Shown here: positions 1 through 9,542 of the stretch, in pieces
Layout of the letters: each line of letters starts with the position of its first letter
Position numbering within the stretch: the first letter of the stretch is position 1
Made by a program: the position numbers and the translations under genes
Origin: Cantharellus purpuraceus
Taxonomy: Eukaryota; Basidiomycota; Agaricomycetes; Cantharellales; Hydnaceae
Assembly: GCA_025174535.1 (NCBI GenBank)
Contig: JALBUN010000006.1
Span: forward strand, 1,178,001-1,242,000
Direction: 5' to 3'
DNA: 64,000 nt
The notes under the pieces: model-generated
Databases searched by the model: none
What the model was told of the DNA's origin: nothing
Seen by the model: only the letters and a program-made list of their open reading frames with translations

Positions 1-3000
1 GCAAAGTTCAAGGCTCATAGACGTATTAAGAAATCTCGGAAACGGATTAGAGCACGCATTTCGGATTCAAGTGTTAGGGCCTTACATCCCGTCACAATTC
101 CTCCTGAAACTGCTTCTCTAATTCCTGCTTCTATCTATTTCCCTGGGAATAGTAATGAAGTTTATGTGGAAAAAGTGCTTCACTCCAATCATGGGCCTGA
201 AGATTTCTATGGCATCTCAGATGCAATTGTATCTCGGAATAACCCGTGCCTACATGTTAGCAATTTTTCATCACAACCAGTTACTATACATCAAGGACAA
301 CTTCTGGGTCATGCTAGAAATCCTTCCAATTGGCTGGATCGGACTTCTAATTTGAACCAGACTCAATTAGAGACTTGTCTCTCTCACGCCAGACTCATAA
401 AAGCTCTTGCTCAACAGAACTTTGAGACTGGTGCGGTACCTACTGTTGCCTCTCTTGAATCAGATGGAGAGGTGGTACAAGGAGGACCTAAGGCTCAGGA
501 AATTCCCCCTGAGGATGTTCCTGAAAACCAACTGTTGGATGAAATTGACTTCTCACCAGAGCTCAATGATGCCAATAGGAAGGCTCTCCAAGATACAGTT
601 CTGGCACATAAAGACGCATTTGGTCTTGATGGCAGACTTGGCAATTATGATGCAAAAGTTGAAATCAATCTCAGGCCTGAGGCCAAAGAAATTTCACTAC
701 CTCCTTATAATGCCTCACCTGCCAAAAGGGAAGTCATTGACAAGCAAATGGATGCTTGGCTCAGTCTTGGAGTCATTGAACCATCCAAAAGTCCTTGGGG
801 TTTTCCAGCACTTATAGCCTATCGTAATGGGAAACCAAGAATGTGTATAGACTATAGGAAACTCAATGAGATTGCTGTCCCGGATGAATTTCCCTTGCCA
901 AGACAAGATTCCATTTTGCAGGCACTCACTGGATCTCGTTGGTTATCCACCTTGGATGCATTAGCGGGTTTCACACAGCTGCAAATGTCGGACAGTGCCA
1001 AAGAAAAAACTGCATTCAGAACTCATAGAGGACTGTATCAGTTCAAACGGATGCCCTTTGGGTATCGGAATGGACCTGCAGTCTTTCAAAGAGTGATGCA
1101 AGGTGTCCTAGCACCTTTTCTATGGGTGTTTGCCCTGGTCTATATTGATGATATTGTCATATATTCCAAGACATTCAAAGAACACTTGGATCATCTAGAC
1201 AAAGTGTTCGGAGCTATAGAAAAGTCTGGAATCACCTTATCTCCTGCTAAGTGCCATTTGGCCTACCAGTCATTGCTACTGTTAGGACAAAAGGTATCAC
1301 GGTTAGGTCTATCAACTCACAAGGAGAAGATAGATGCTATACTGGAATTGGCAGAACCAAAGAATGTGCATGACCTACAAATCTTCCTCGGAATGGTGGT
1401 ATACTTCTCCTCATATATACCATTCTATGCATGGATTGTAGCTCCCTTGTTTGAATTGCTCAAAAAGAATTCAACTTGGGAATGGGGCAATACTCAACAA
1501 GAAGCCTTTGATTTGGCTAAAAATGCCCTTGTCAGTGCGCCAGTCAGAGCGTATGCCATTCCTGGTCTCGGATATAGAGTCTACTCTGATGCATGTGATG
1601 TCGGAATCGCTGCTATACTTCAGCAGATTCAACCTCTCAAAATCAGAGATCTCAAAGGTACCAAAGGGTATGAGAAACTCAAATCAGCTTATGACAAAGG
1701 ATTACCTGTACCACAATTGGTGATTCCTGTGTTAAAAGATGAAACTCTCCCTAAGCCAGGTACTTGGGATAAAGACTTTGAAAACACTACGGTTTCAGTA
1801 GAACGAGTCATTGCTTACTGGTCTCGCACCTTGAAACCAGCTGAAAGGAATTACTCTCCTACAGAAAGGGAGGCGCTTGCATTACGAGACGGTCTTATCA
1901 AATTTCAACCCTACATTGAAGGGGAGAAAGTAGTAGCCATCACAGACCATGCAGCCCTCATCTGGAGTCGGACCTACCAAAATGTTAATCGGCGGTTATT
2001 AACTTGGGGAACTGTATTTGCTGCATACCCTGAATTAAAAATCGTACACCGAGCAGGACGGGTTCACTCTAATGTAGATCCTATTTCCAGACTCAGAAGG
2101 AATGTTCCATATCAAGATGGGCCTTCTTCTGATGACTCCATTCCTACTATCCTGGACTCGGAACAGGATCCACTTGTGGATTTTTATTCTGATATCTCTC
2201 CTCACTTTGAGGCCAGAACTTTAATGTTAATGGCTGCATATGAAGAAGAGAACCAGAGAATTCCACTGAACGTGCATGCTTCTTCCATCCAAGTCAATAC
2301 CAGCCTGGAAGAAGATTTCACCATTCCATACGTGACAGCCAAAGGCTATAATCTAGTCTCTAGCCTTGCTCAGGAAGAGATTCAGAAAATAGTTGATGCG
2401 TATGCCAAAGATCCTTACTTCAAAAGGGTCAGATCTGAATTACGACAGGAGTCTAATTGGATCAGTCTGAAGCATCCACTCCTTTTTGAAAATGAGGATG
2501 GATTGCTTTACTTTGAAGATTGGAATGGCAATTACAGGCTATGTGTACCCAAGGCTGAGCAATCTAATCTTCTAAGTGAAATTCATGATGAAATCACTGA
2601 AGGAGCTCATGCGGGTTATCATAAAACGTACAACAAACTGGCTTCTACCTTCTATTGGCCTAGAATGAGTAGAGATGTCAAGAAGTTTGTTGTAAGCTGT
2701 GATATTTGCCAGAAAGCCAAACCAAGGCGACACGCACCTATTGGACTGTTGCAGCCCATACCTATTCCAGAAAATCCTTTTGAAGTTATCACCATGGACT
2801 TCATTATGGAATTACCCGAGAGCAATGGGTACGATTCCATCCTGGTGATAGTGGATAAACTTACAAAGTTTGGCATCTTTGTCCCTACTCAAAGCACTAT
2901 TAATGAGGAGGGAACTGCTCGGATACTGTTTGAACATGTGCTATCCAAATATGGAATTCCCAAACAAATTATATCCGACAGAGATCCCAGATGGACCAGC

Positions 3001-3969
3001 ACCTTCTGGAAAGAGATATGCAAGCAAATAAATACTAGAAGAGCTCTAACTACAGCCTATCACCCTCAAGCAGATGGTCAAACTGAGGTGTTGAACCAGA
3101 CGCTTGAAACCGCGCTACGTTCTTACGTAAGCCCGACGCGCGACAACTGGGCGGCTCTCCTCTCTCCATTTGCTCTATCCTACAATAACCTCCCACACCC
3201 CGCGACTGGATTCGCGCCGGCATTTCTACTGTATGGCTACCATCCACGCACTCCATCTTCCTACATTCATTCATCTACTCACGGCGTTCACCGGCCTTCC
3301 AGCCCGCCGGCCCCGCGACCAGTTGGATCGGTCGATCACGTTGATTTAATCAAGTCCCCTGCCAATGAAGTTGAAAGTACGAAAGCTATGGACTTCCTAA
3401 GTGAATTAGCTACTTACCGATCTCAGGCTAGAGAAGCCCTGCAATTTGCGCAGGTTGCTCAGCAAAAGAATTTCAACACCGGTCGTCTGGCTCAAGAATT
3501 CGACGTTGGCGATCGCGTTCTCATCAATCCCCATTCCCTCAGTCTATTGCATGCTCAGAAAGGCCTAGGTAAGAAGCTCCAAATGAAATACGATGGCCCC
3601 TTTGATATCATACAAAAATTAGGGCCGGCTACCTATCGCCTTCGCATGCCTGCGTCATACGGGCTCCACCCTGTCCTTAACATCGCTCACCTCGAGCTCT
3701 ACTCCTCCTCACCCCCTTCCTTCGGTTCACGACCTCTCAGATCTCTCGAACGCGCTGATTTCACGCAACTCCCAGAATTCGAGGTCGAGTCCATCATCGG
3801 TGAACGATGGCGAAAGGCCCGTAATGGCCGGCGTGTCCAGGAGCTCCTCACGCGTTTCATCGGATACGACTCATCATATGACGAGTGGCTCCCGCGAAAG
3901 AACCTTCGCAACGCTCCCGACCTCCTTCGCGATTGGGATCGACGCGATCGGGGTATCTCTCGCCACTAG
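1..3969 (+). CDS. Gypsy Pol polyprotein (RT-RNase H-integrase-chromodomain), 5' partial
   Basis: Frame 1 is open from the first base, so the true start is upstream; 1,322 residues are visible. Reverse transcriptase is recognised by YIDD at 1141-1152. RNase H acidic motifs follow (YSDAC, the TEREALAL glutamate, ITDHA). The integrase has an H-H-C-C zinc finger around 2600-2720 and a D-D-E core with acidic residues near 2797, 2977 and 3085 (SDRDPRW, YHPQADGQTE). The end is a chromodomain-like module (EFEVESIIGERW to about 3950), which in Ty3/gypsy chromoviruses directs integration to particular chromatin. The first ~60 residues fit the linker that follows the protease in basidiomycete gypsy elements. 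There are no internal stops. The pol frame ends 197 bases before a further ORF. Codon use is AT-rich compared with host genes such as the 10-15 kb kinase. Confidence 0.95.
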   Translation, partial: AKFKAHRRIKKSRKRIRARISDSSVRALHPVTIPPETASLIPASIYFPGNSNEVYVEKVLHSNHGPEDFYGISDAIVSRNNPCLHVSNFSSQPVTIHQGQLLGHARNPSNWLDRTSNLNQTQLETCLSHARLIKALAQQNFETGAVPTVASLESDGEVVQGGPKAQEIPPEDVPENQLLDEIDFSPELNDANRKALQDTVLAHKDAFGLDGRLGNYDAKVEINLRPEAKEISLPPYNASPAKREVIDKQMDAWLSLGVIEPSKSPWGFPALIAYRNGKPRMCIDYRKLNEIAVPDEFPLPRQDSILQALTGSRWLSTLDALAGFTQLQMSDSAKEKTAFRTHRGLYQFKRMPFGYRNGPAVFQRVMQGVLAPFLWVFALVYIDDIVIYSKTFKEHLDHLDKVFGAIEKSGITLSPAKCHLAYQSLLLLGQKVSRLGLSTHKEKIDAILELAEPKNVHDLQIFLGMVVYFSSYIPFYAWIVAPLFELLKKNSTWEWGNTQQEAFDLAKNALVSAPVRAYAIPGLGYRVYSDACDVGIAAILQQIQPLKIRDLKGTKGYEKLKSAYDKGLPVPQLVIPVLKDETLPKPGTWDKDFENTTVSVERVIAYWSRTLKPAERNYSPTEREALALRDGLIKFQPYIEGEKVVAITDHAALIWSRTYQNVNRRLLTWGTVFAAYPELKIVHRAGRVHSNVDPISRLRRNVPYQDGPSSDDSIPTILDSEQDPLVDFYSDISPHFEARTLMLMAAYEEENQRIPLNVHASSIQVNTSLEEDFTIPYVTAKGYNLVSSLAQEEIQKIVDAYAKDPYFKRVRSELRQESNWISLKHPLLFENEDGLLYFEDWNGNYRLCVPKAEQSNLLSEIHDEITEGAHAGYHKTYNKLASTFYWPRMSRDVKKFVVSCDICQKAKPRRHAPIGLLQPIPIPENPFEVITMDFIMELPESNGYDSILVIVDKLTKFGIFVPTQSTINEEGTARILFEHVLSKYGIPKQIISDRDPRWTSTFWKEICKQINTRRALTTAYHPQADGQTEVLNQTLETALRSYVSPTRDNWAALLSPFALSYNNLPHPATGFAPAFLLYGYHPRTPSSYIHSSTHGVHRPSSPPAPRPVGSVDHVDLIKSPANEVESTKAMDFLSELATYRSQAREALQFAQVAQQKNFNTGRLAQEFDVGDRVLINPHSLSLLHAQKGLGKKLQMKYDGPFDIIQKLGPATYRLRMPASYGLHPVLNIAHLELYSSSPPSFGSRPLRSLERADFTQLPEFEVESIIGERWRKARNGRRVQELLTRFIGYDSSYDEWLPRKNLRNAPDLLRDWDRRDRGISRH

Positions 3970-4166
3970 GGCTTCCTCTATCTATGACTCTCTTATCTCG
4001 GCCTTCTACCCTATTCCTTCCCCTTCCTAGCTATTCCAGATCCTTTCCCTACTGTTCTATAAACCCAATATCATGATGTCTTCATTTTACTCAATCCCAA
4101 CCGCATCTAACTTTTGAAAAACCTCAGCAAATATTTAGTCTTTCCACCTATCTACTTCTTTCCACT

Positions 4167-5195
4167 ATGGCTAACTACCCTGATGTGTCTGTCATTGACT
4201 TCGTGGTTCATAAAGAAAACGATACATATATACAAGGTGGAGTTCCTGTACCTAACTACGGACTCCAATTCACTTCCAACTTCGACTTCTACCAACCCAA
4301 TCGTTTTGACTTCATCTATCTTGAAGCACCAGCAAGTGAGTATGCCATACTACGCAATGACCTTGCCAGCAGCTTCTGGGAGACATTGAAGATGAAAACT
4401 CGATACATTCTCGCAGCCGCTCACGGATGGGACGGCGAGTCAGCCCTTGAACCTCTCCCTTCTGAGATTCCTCTTGGAAAGCTCCAGGAGATAGATATGA
4501 TTCCCCCTCCTTTTCCAGCTCGTAACCAACTCTCATTCAACTTCTTCCTCCTCCCAGAGAAACCCTCTGTCATACGTGAATGGATCCGTGCTTGGCAGAA
4601 TCAGTCTCGCCAGCTCTCGGCTTGGATCTGCAAATCCAAAATCAATAGTGCACGCATCCCAGGTTGCTCCTGGAGGTGGCCAACTTCACCACTCTACTCC
4701 CATCCTTTGGATGACGTGTCAGAATTTGATGACGGAATCTCCCAAGCCACTGAGGTGAACTCCACTATATCCGAGTCCTCTCTCCCCTCTCTCCCAGTCG
4801 TTCATGCTTTCAGAGCCCATGCTGAACCTGATGGTCTCAAAAGACCCCGTGGGTCGTCCCCTTTCGAGGCCAATCGTGATGGTGACGATGCCAACAAGAA
4901 ACAACTTGTGTTGTGGCAACCTTCAGCAACCCAACTTCGAGAGATGTACCTTTCCCTTTCACGTGGATATGTTAGCTCGTACTCTGCTCCCACATCTTCT
5001 ATCACCACTCCTCCCAACTCACCAGCTCCTCCTCCCTATCACAAAAACTCAACTCACTCCTATGATCCTCGAGTTTCTAAACCTATATTGACTCGTCGGA
5101 CTCGACTCACGACTCGTGTGTTCAAAAATCCTTATGCCACGGGTAACTCTGGAGGATATGAGAGGACGGAAGTGAGGAAAGATGTGCGTGACTAG
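4167..5195 (+). CDS. Extra ORF of the gypsy element, between pol and the 3' LTR
   Basis: This is an uninterrupted 342-residue ORF in a different frame from pol, ending 32 bases before the 3' LTR. I do not recognise the protein. It has a mostly globular first half rich in aromatic residues (NFDFYQPNRFDFIYL), a WIRAWQNQSRQLSAWICKSK stretch, and a Ser/Pro-rich, low-complexity, basic C-terminal half. There is no signal peptide, transmembrane helix or coiled coil, so it does not look like an envelope protein despite its env-like position. Its intactness beside an intact pol argues that it belongs to the element and is not captured debris. Possible roles (RNA chaperone, particle or regulatory protein) are speculation. 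An alternative is a fortuitous ORF in the 3' untranslated part of the element. Confidence 0.6.
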   Translation: MANYPDVSVIDFVVHKENDTYIQGGVPVPNYGLQFTSNFDFYQPNRFDFIYLEAPASEYAILRNDLASSFWETLKMKTRYILAAAHGWDGESALEPLPSEIPLGKLQEIDMIPPPFPARNQLSFNFFLLPEKPSVIREWIRAWQNQSRQLSAWICKSKINSARIPGCSWRWPTSPLYSHPLDDVSEFDDGISQATEVNSTISESSLPSLPVVHAFRAHAEPDGLKRPRGSSPFEANRDGDDANKKQLVLWQPSATQLREMYLSLSRGYVSSYSAPTSSITTPPNSPAPPPYHKNSTHSYDPRVSKPILTRRTRLTTRVFKNPYATGNSGGYERTEVRKDVRD

Positions 5196-5213
5196 GTCAG
5201 GGAAAGAATATTT

Positions 5214-5223
5214 GAAGGGGGGA
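5214..5223 (+). other. Polypurine tract of the gypsy element
   Basis: A purine run (GAAGGGGGGA) ends four bases before the LTR start TGTATGGGAACC at 5228. Its position and composition are as expected for the plus-strand primer of a gypsy element. This supports the LTR left boundary. Confidence 0.7.
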
Positions 5224-5227
5224 TGAA

Positions 5228-6658
5228 TGTATGGGAACCACCTTTTCCCTATCAAATTCCATTTATGCAGCACCAATGTGCTATTCTTTGCTTTTCCATT
5301 CCTAAATATCAGCATATATTTGATGCTTGTACCTGGAATGGACTTATTCAAATATTCTCTATTTTTCCATATTTTTTCGGGAATATTCCATGCAGAACTC
5401 AGCTCAGAATCATTTATTTCTGCTGTGCTACAGTTGTGGACCCATAGGCGCCCACAAACCTTAGCGCAGCCGGCTCTCCCCTTTTGGACCAGGCATTTGG
5501 CCTGAATTCAAGCTCAGATGTCTCTGATCAATAAATATTCTGTAACTTAACAACCACAGCCTCTCAGGGCACTATTTTCCGTGGAGATCATCACATGACA
5601 TGTGGCTATCCATGGCTGTGCAAACCAGTGCAGAAAACAGGGTGGACACCCTTCTTTTTGCCTGATCAGTGCCTAGCTCAGGGATCAGATCAGCTGATGG
5701 GTGATCAAATCAGGTGATTGCCTTGGAATATTCTACCCCTTTCCATAACATTCTAGCTGTTTCCTTCTATTATTAGATAGAACTTTCCAGAACCATTATT
5801 CAGCTCCTGATCAGTGTTAGTGCTGTGATCAGATCCTGTGATTGGCTTGGAATATTCTACCCCTTTCTTCCACCTTCCACAACCTTCCAGTAGTTTCCAT
5901 CTATTAATAGGTAGAATATTCCAGAACCATTAGTCAGCCCCTGTAAATACAATATATAAGGAGGCCATTCTGCCTCTGAAAGAATAACATATCATCATAT
6001 TCTACCCATCTTCTGCACACCAGTGTGACTAGAGTGACATACAGTGTCATCCTCTATCTCAGTAACTGTTGATTACCAGTTCAAGGATCTTTTACAGTTG
6101 TGTAACTGTACTTGATTGCACTCGAAGTAGTGATATTCCTGCTTTGGCGTGAGTGTAGTATCTGCCTCACGTGACTACGAATCTACAGGGTGAGATTGTC
6201 TGTCGATAGTCCTGCCATTAGTGCTCTTGTTTAAGTAACTAGTGTGTACTGCCTTTGCAGAGCATTAGAAGCTTGAACTCGTGTGAAGCAGTTGCTAGAC
6301 TACTTCACACATCGCTGTTACCCGCTTCTGAGTGCCACTGGTTGGACGGTTGGATTCATCCACCTACTTCCTTTAGCCTCTAAGTGCATTCCCCTCTTTT
6401 TGGAATATCTGGACCCCTAAGCGTCCGTGAACTCTAGACTCTGGAAGTCTTATTCATTTCTTGCTGCTAAGAAACGTATTACCTTTCTGCGTATAGTCTG
6501 CATTGACCAATACAAAGGATTGTAACCAAAGTACAAACGTTAAATCGTTTCTGGAGTTGTGCTGCAGCAGGGTTTGATATTCTTCTCAGCTGTTCATTCA
6601 CGGAATTGTGGTGATTTAGAGTTTGCCCTAACACCATAATTTTGCGGGTTCCAAAACA
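5228..6658 (+). repeat. 3' LTR of the gypsy element (1,431 bp)
   Basis: It begins TGTATGGG and ends AAAACA. Both limits are confirmed by a second copy at 28962-30865 with the same ends. A TATA box (TATATAAG, 5953-5960) lies about 700 bases in, and AATAAA occurs near 5531. The U3 contains an imperfect tandem duplication of roughly 110 bp: the block with GGAATATTCTACCCC and a ...CCAGAACCATT...CAGC segment occurs at about 5716-5824 and again at 5838-5943. Many ATCAG/TGATCA words sit just upstream. Confidence 0.9.
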
Positions 6659-7972
6659 TACGCAGGAAGGTAATACGTTTCTTAGCAGTAGGGAATGAAT
6701 AAGACTTCCAGAGTCTAGAGTTCACGGACGCTTAGGGGTCCAGATATTCCAAAATGAGGAGAATGCACTTAGAGGCTAGAGGAAGTAGGTGGATGAATCC
6801 GACCGTCCAACCAGTGACACTCTGAAGCGGGTAACAGCAATGTGTGAAGTAGTCTAGCAACTGCTTCACACGAGTTCAAGATCCTAATGCTCTGCAAAGG
6901 CAGTACACACTAGTAACTTAAACAAGAGCACTAATGGCAGGACTATCAACAGACAATCTCACCCTGTAGATTTGTAGTCACGTGAGGTAGATACTACACT
7001 CACGCCCAAAGCAGGACAATCACTACTTTGAGTGCAATCGAATACAGTTACACAACTGTAAGCGACCCTTGAACTGGACAATCAACAGTTACTGAGATAT
7101 AGAGGATGACACTGTATGTCACTCTAGTCACACTGATGTGCAAATGATGGGGTAGAAATGGTTATTTATTTCAGAGGCAGAATGGGCTCCTTTTATATTG
7201 TATTTACAGGAGCTGACTAATACTACTGGAAACTTCTACCTATTAATAGATGGATGTGAGAAGGGGGTGGAAGTTTCCTAGCCAATAAGCTGCTTGGATT
7301 TGCTCTGACTCATGGCATGAGTCATGGATGGAGTCATAGTGTGACTCAGAGCAGGAGTCATAGTGTGACTCAGAGCAGGAGTCATAGTGTGACTCAGAGC
7401 AGGAGTCATAGTATGAGTAATCACAGGAGTCATGGTATGAGTCATGGAAGGAGTCATAGCATGAGTCATGGCAGGAGTCATTGCATGAGTCACCATTACT
7501 CAAATAACTCGGTCAATACTTCGTTTCCCAGGCTGATTAGCACAGCTATGGGTAGGCACGGCTTCTATTGAACTCTCCACCGAAAATGGAGTCAGAAGGT
7601 GCAGTGGTTGGGAAGATATTGAGCATTTACTGGCAGTGGTGACCAGATTGAGTCGGAGATTGAAATGAGTCATGTGATCGCAAATGAGTCAGTTGTCCTG
7701 GTGACTCCAGCTGACTTTGAGGCTGCTGACATCTGCGAAGGTTTGTGGGTCCATGTGGGTCCCAAAACTTCACCCAGCAGAACAATAAGTTTGTAGACTC
7801 ATTTCTGCATGGAAAATTCCCAAAAAAATATGAAAAAATAGAGAATATTTGAATGGCCCTGAATCAAGAGAAAGCAGCAGATATATGCTGATATTTTGAG
7901 GCCATGAAGCGAAATTGTACAGTTTCGGGACTTTAAACAAGATCTTTTTAAGGGAAAACCAGTTCCCATACA
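6659..7972 (-). repeat. Inverted, truncated LTR copy of the same family
   Basis: From 6659 the sequence is the diverged reverse complement of the LTR and ends with TGTATGGG read on the minus strand (7965-7972). The last ~165 bases of the LTR (equivalent to 6494-6658) are missing at the junction. Together with the forward LTR it forms a ~2.7 kb imperfect palindrome. Its U3 differs from the other copies by a tandem array of TGASTCA words (7306-7492). The arrangement is what insertion of the young element into an older, opposite solo LTR would give; the missing piece should then lie left of the window. Confidence 0.85.
7306..7492. repeat. 24-bp tandem array of TGASTCA (AP-1/Gcn4-type) heptamers
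   Basis: Heptamers TGACTCA or TGAGTCA start at 7306, 7318, 7342, 7366, 7390, 7438, 7462 and 7486; a one-mismatch copy (TGAGTAA) sits at 7414. From 7318 on, spacing is exactly 24 bases. Two more exact heptamers follow at 7666 and 7685. The core unit reads CATAGTGTGACTCAGAGCAG plus four more bases. TGASTCA is the palindromic half-site pair bound by Gcn4/AP-1-class bZIP factors. The other two LTR copies lack it, having an ATCAG-rich stretch there instead. Confidence 0.85.
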
Positions 7973-8229
7973 ACGTCTCCATTTATCTGTCTGATTGTCA
8001 CCGCCGAATCTTGCCTATCCATCTCCAGTTCCAATTGATGCATCAGCATCACCATAGGAACCCAGACATCCGTCCCCGTCGGACTCAGACATACTCATGT
8101 AAGGCCTTCAGCCTTGGAGACCCATCACTGGAGTAATTATTATTAGATTTCGAATATGTATTTAAGTTGCCCAACTGGGGACTTCATTCCCCAGTTTGAA
8201 TATTGAATCACGCCTTAGTTCCTAAGTCC

Positions 8230-8413
8230 GATCCTAACTCTCTAAGTTGTACTCTGTCTCCGAAATCTGACACTGGTATTAGTGAGGGTGCAGCGCATAA
8301 GCTGAAGCCAAGTCCATTCTGATCCTAACTATCTAAGTCGTACTCCATCTCTGAAATCTCAGACACCAGTATTAGTGAGGGTGCAGCACATAAGCTGAAG
8401 CCAAGTCCATTCT
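8230..8413. repeat. Direct tandem duplication, ~92 bp x2
   Basis: Two adjacent units, 8230-8320 and 8321-8413, both begin GATCCTAACT and end AAGCCAAGTCCATTCT with modest divergence. A related segment in the opposite orientation lies at about 30945-30990 (TGGACTTGGCTTCA). This indicates a dispersed repeat family in both transposon blocks. Confidence 0.75.
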
Positions 8414-8459
8414 GACCCCCATGACACACTCCAATTCCCACTCCAACTCTGACCCAAAC

Positions 8460-8951
8460 TCCAACCCCCAATTGGACCTAGTGCGTAACAGAACCCTTTA
8501 GGATCATGCATATGCATGACATCTTCAACAACATCACTGTTGCAAGTATTAATAACGTAGTGCAGAAATCTTTGCCAAGTGATACTCACCGTTTGAGTGT
8601 AATACCTGTATCAAAGCGAATGGCCTCTCTAATCAGACATGGACCTTTTCAATGATTCGGGTCTTTTTCAAGCTGATCTAACACAAGCTGCTGTATCTCT
8701 ACCTCTGATAGTTCTTCGGTTGTAGCCTTGCTGCCCTTAAGCCCTAGCAACGTGCGCCGCCGGGCCACAGTTGCCTCACTTGTTGTATAAGGATTAATGA
8801 GGATATAAGAACCAAGCAAATGGACATACCTCATGGTTATTCCGTGTTCAGCAAGCAGCATCCTACTAACCATTTTCCGACCTGATATACCAACACGATC
8901 ATACTTCTTGAGAATAGTAGAAACCCCGTCATCATCGGCAGGTGCTATCAC
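8460..8951 (-). pseudogene. Integrase-like (DDE) transposon gene, N-terminal relic
   Basis: The minus-strand reading has hallmarks of a basidiomycete family of integrase-core transposon proteins: an N-terminal helix-turn-helix-like part (DRVGISGRKMV, EHGITMRYVHLL), VARRRTLLGLKGSKATTEEL, and LVLDQLEKDP, followed across an intron by DVVEDVMHMHDPKGF. The intron (8537-8589) has intact GT...AG ends and joins in frame. A TGA follows LEKDPNH where the family has a basic residue, as expected from CGA to TGA decay. Upstream coding and the downstream DDE core are not recognisable, so this is a broken remnant. The family assignment is from remembered motifs and needs a profile search. Confidence 0.6.
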
Positions 8952-9245
8952 CGACGTGATATCATAAATAATGAATCATATAATTAGATTGGTTGGGACT
9001 CACAGCAGCCTGTGCGTCAATTTGTCACCATGGTTGCCACCCAGACGCCTCACTGGTGCTGGTATAGAAGTCGCGACATAGAATGGGAACAGACTAGCGC
9101 TCAAAAACACCACTGTTGTCCATAAACAACAATACATATGCCATGGTACGACGTTACAAGACATGTTGTAACTGCTGTGATGCTCCTCGGCAACCATAGA
9201 CGGGCTGCTTTGTTGTGGTAGGATCTCGGAGCACGCGACAGTCGT

Positions 9246-9542
9246 TTGTGCGCGCGCGGCTGCTGCCTCGCGTCTCGGCCATGCGCGCGATGGCGACGGT
9301 TTGAGGAGATGAGGGCGGGGTTCGCGTTTCCCGCGGCGCTTGATTTTGCAGAGGGTGATGGGGAGGGGGGTGCCCGCGTTGCTGCGCCGGTGCACGGGTA
9401 CGAGCATGGGTTGGTGGGGTTGTTGGCGGGGGCGGATGCGGTGGAGAGGGGGGCGCGCAGGGGGCTTGTGGGCGAGCTGGGGGCGCTGGATGCCAGGAAG
9501 GGGGAGGTGTGGCGGCGAGTGGCTGAGGAGGAGCGTGTGTAG
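9246..9542 (+). pseudogene. BAG-domain-like fragment
   Basis: A GC-rich 98-residue reading contains HGYEHGLVGLLAGADAVE followed by a charged helix ending EVWRRVAEEERV. This resembles the helix pattern of BAG domains (Hsp70 nucleotide-exchange cofactors) in basidiomycetes, where YE..L..LL..LDAVES is typical. No upstream exon or start context was found and downstream coding is lost, so it is probably a displaced fragment. A chance reading in GC-rich DNA is also possible. Confidence 0.3.

Larger units (their letters stand above)
1..6658 (+). mobile_element. Ty3/gypsy LTR retrotransposon, 3' part
   Basis: The window opens inside a gypsy-class element. Seen in order are an open pol frame, a second ORF, a purine-rich tract just before the LTR, and a complete 3' LTR. 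The 5' LTR, primer binding site and gag lie before base 1. The pol frame has no stop or frameshift and all expected catalytic motifs are present, so the copy looks young and possibly competent. Its right end abuts an inverted, older LTR of the same family, which suggests insertion into that LTR. Confidence 0.9.

Noticed and set aside
4167..5195. Env-like protein for the third gypsy ORF
   Set aside because: Position suggests env, but no signal peptide, membrane anchor or cleavage-like site is visible, so only an unknown ORF is claimed.
7243..7503. Short ORFs with DSC/ESHYDS-type repeats on both strands
   Set aside because: They are translations of the 24-bp TGASTCA array inside a non-coding LTR. 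Any frame through a 24-bp repeat stays open.
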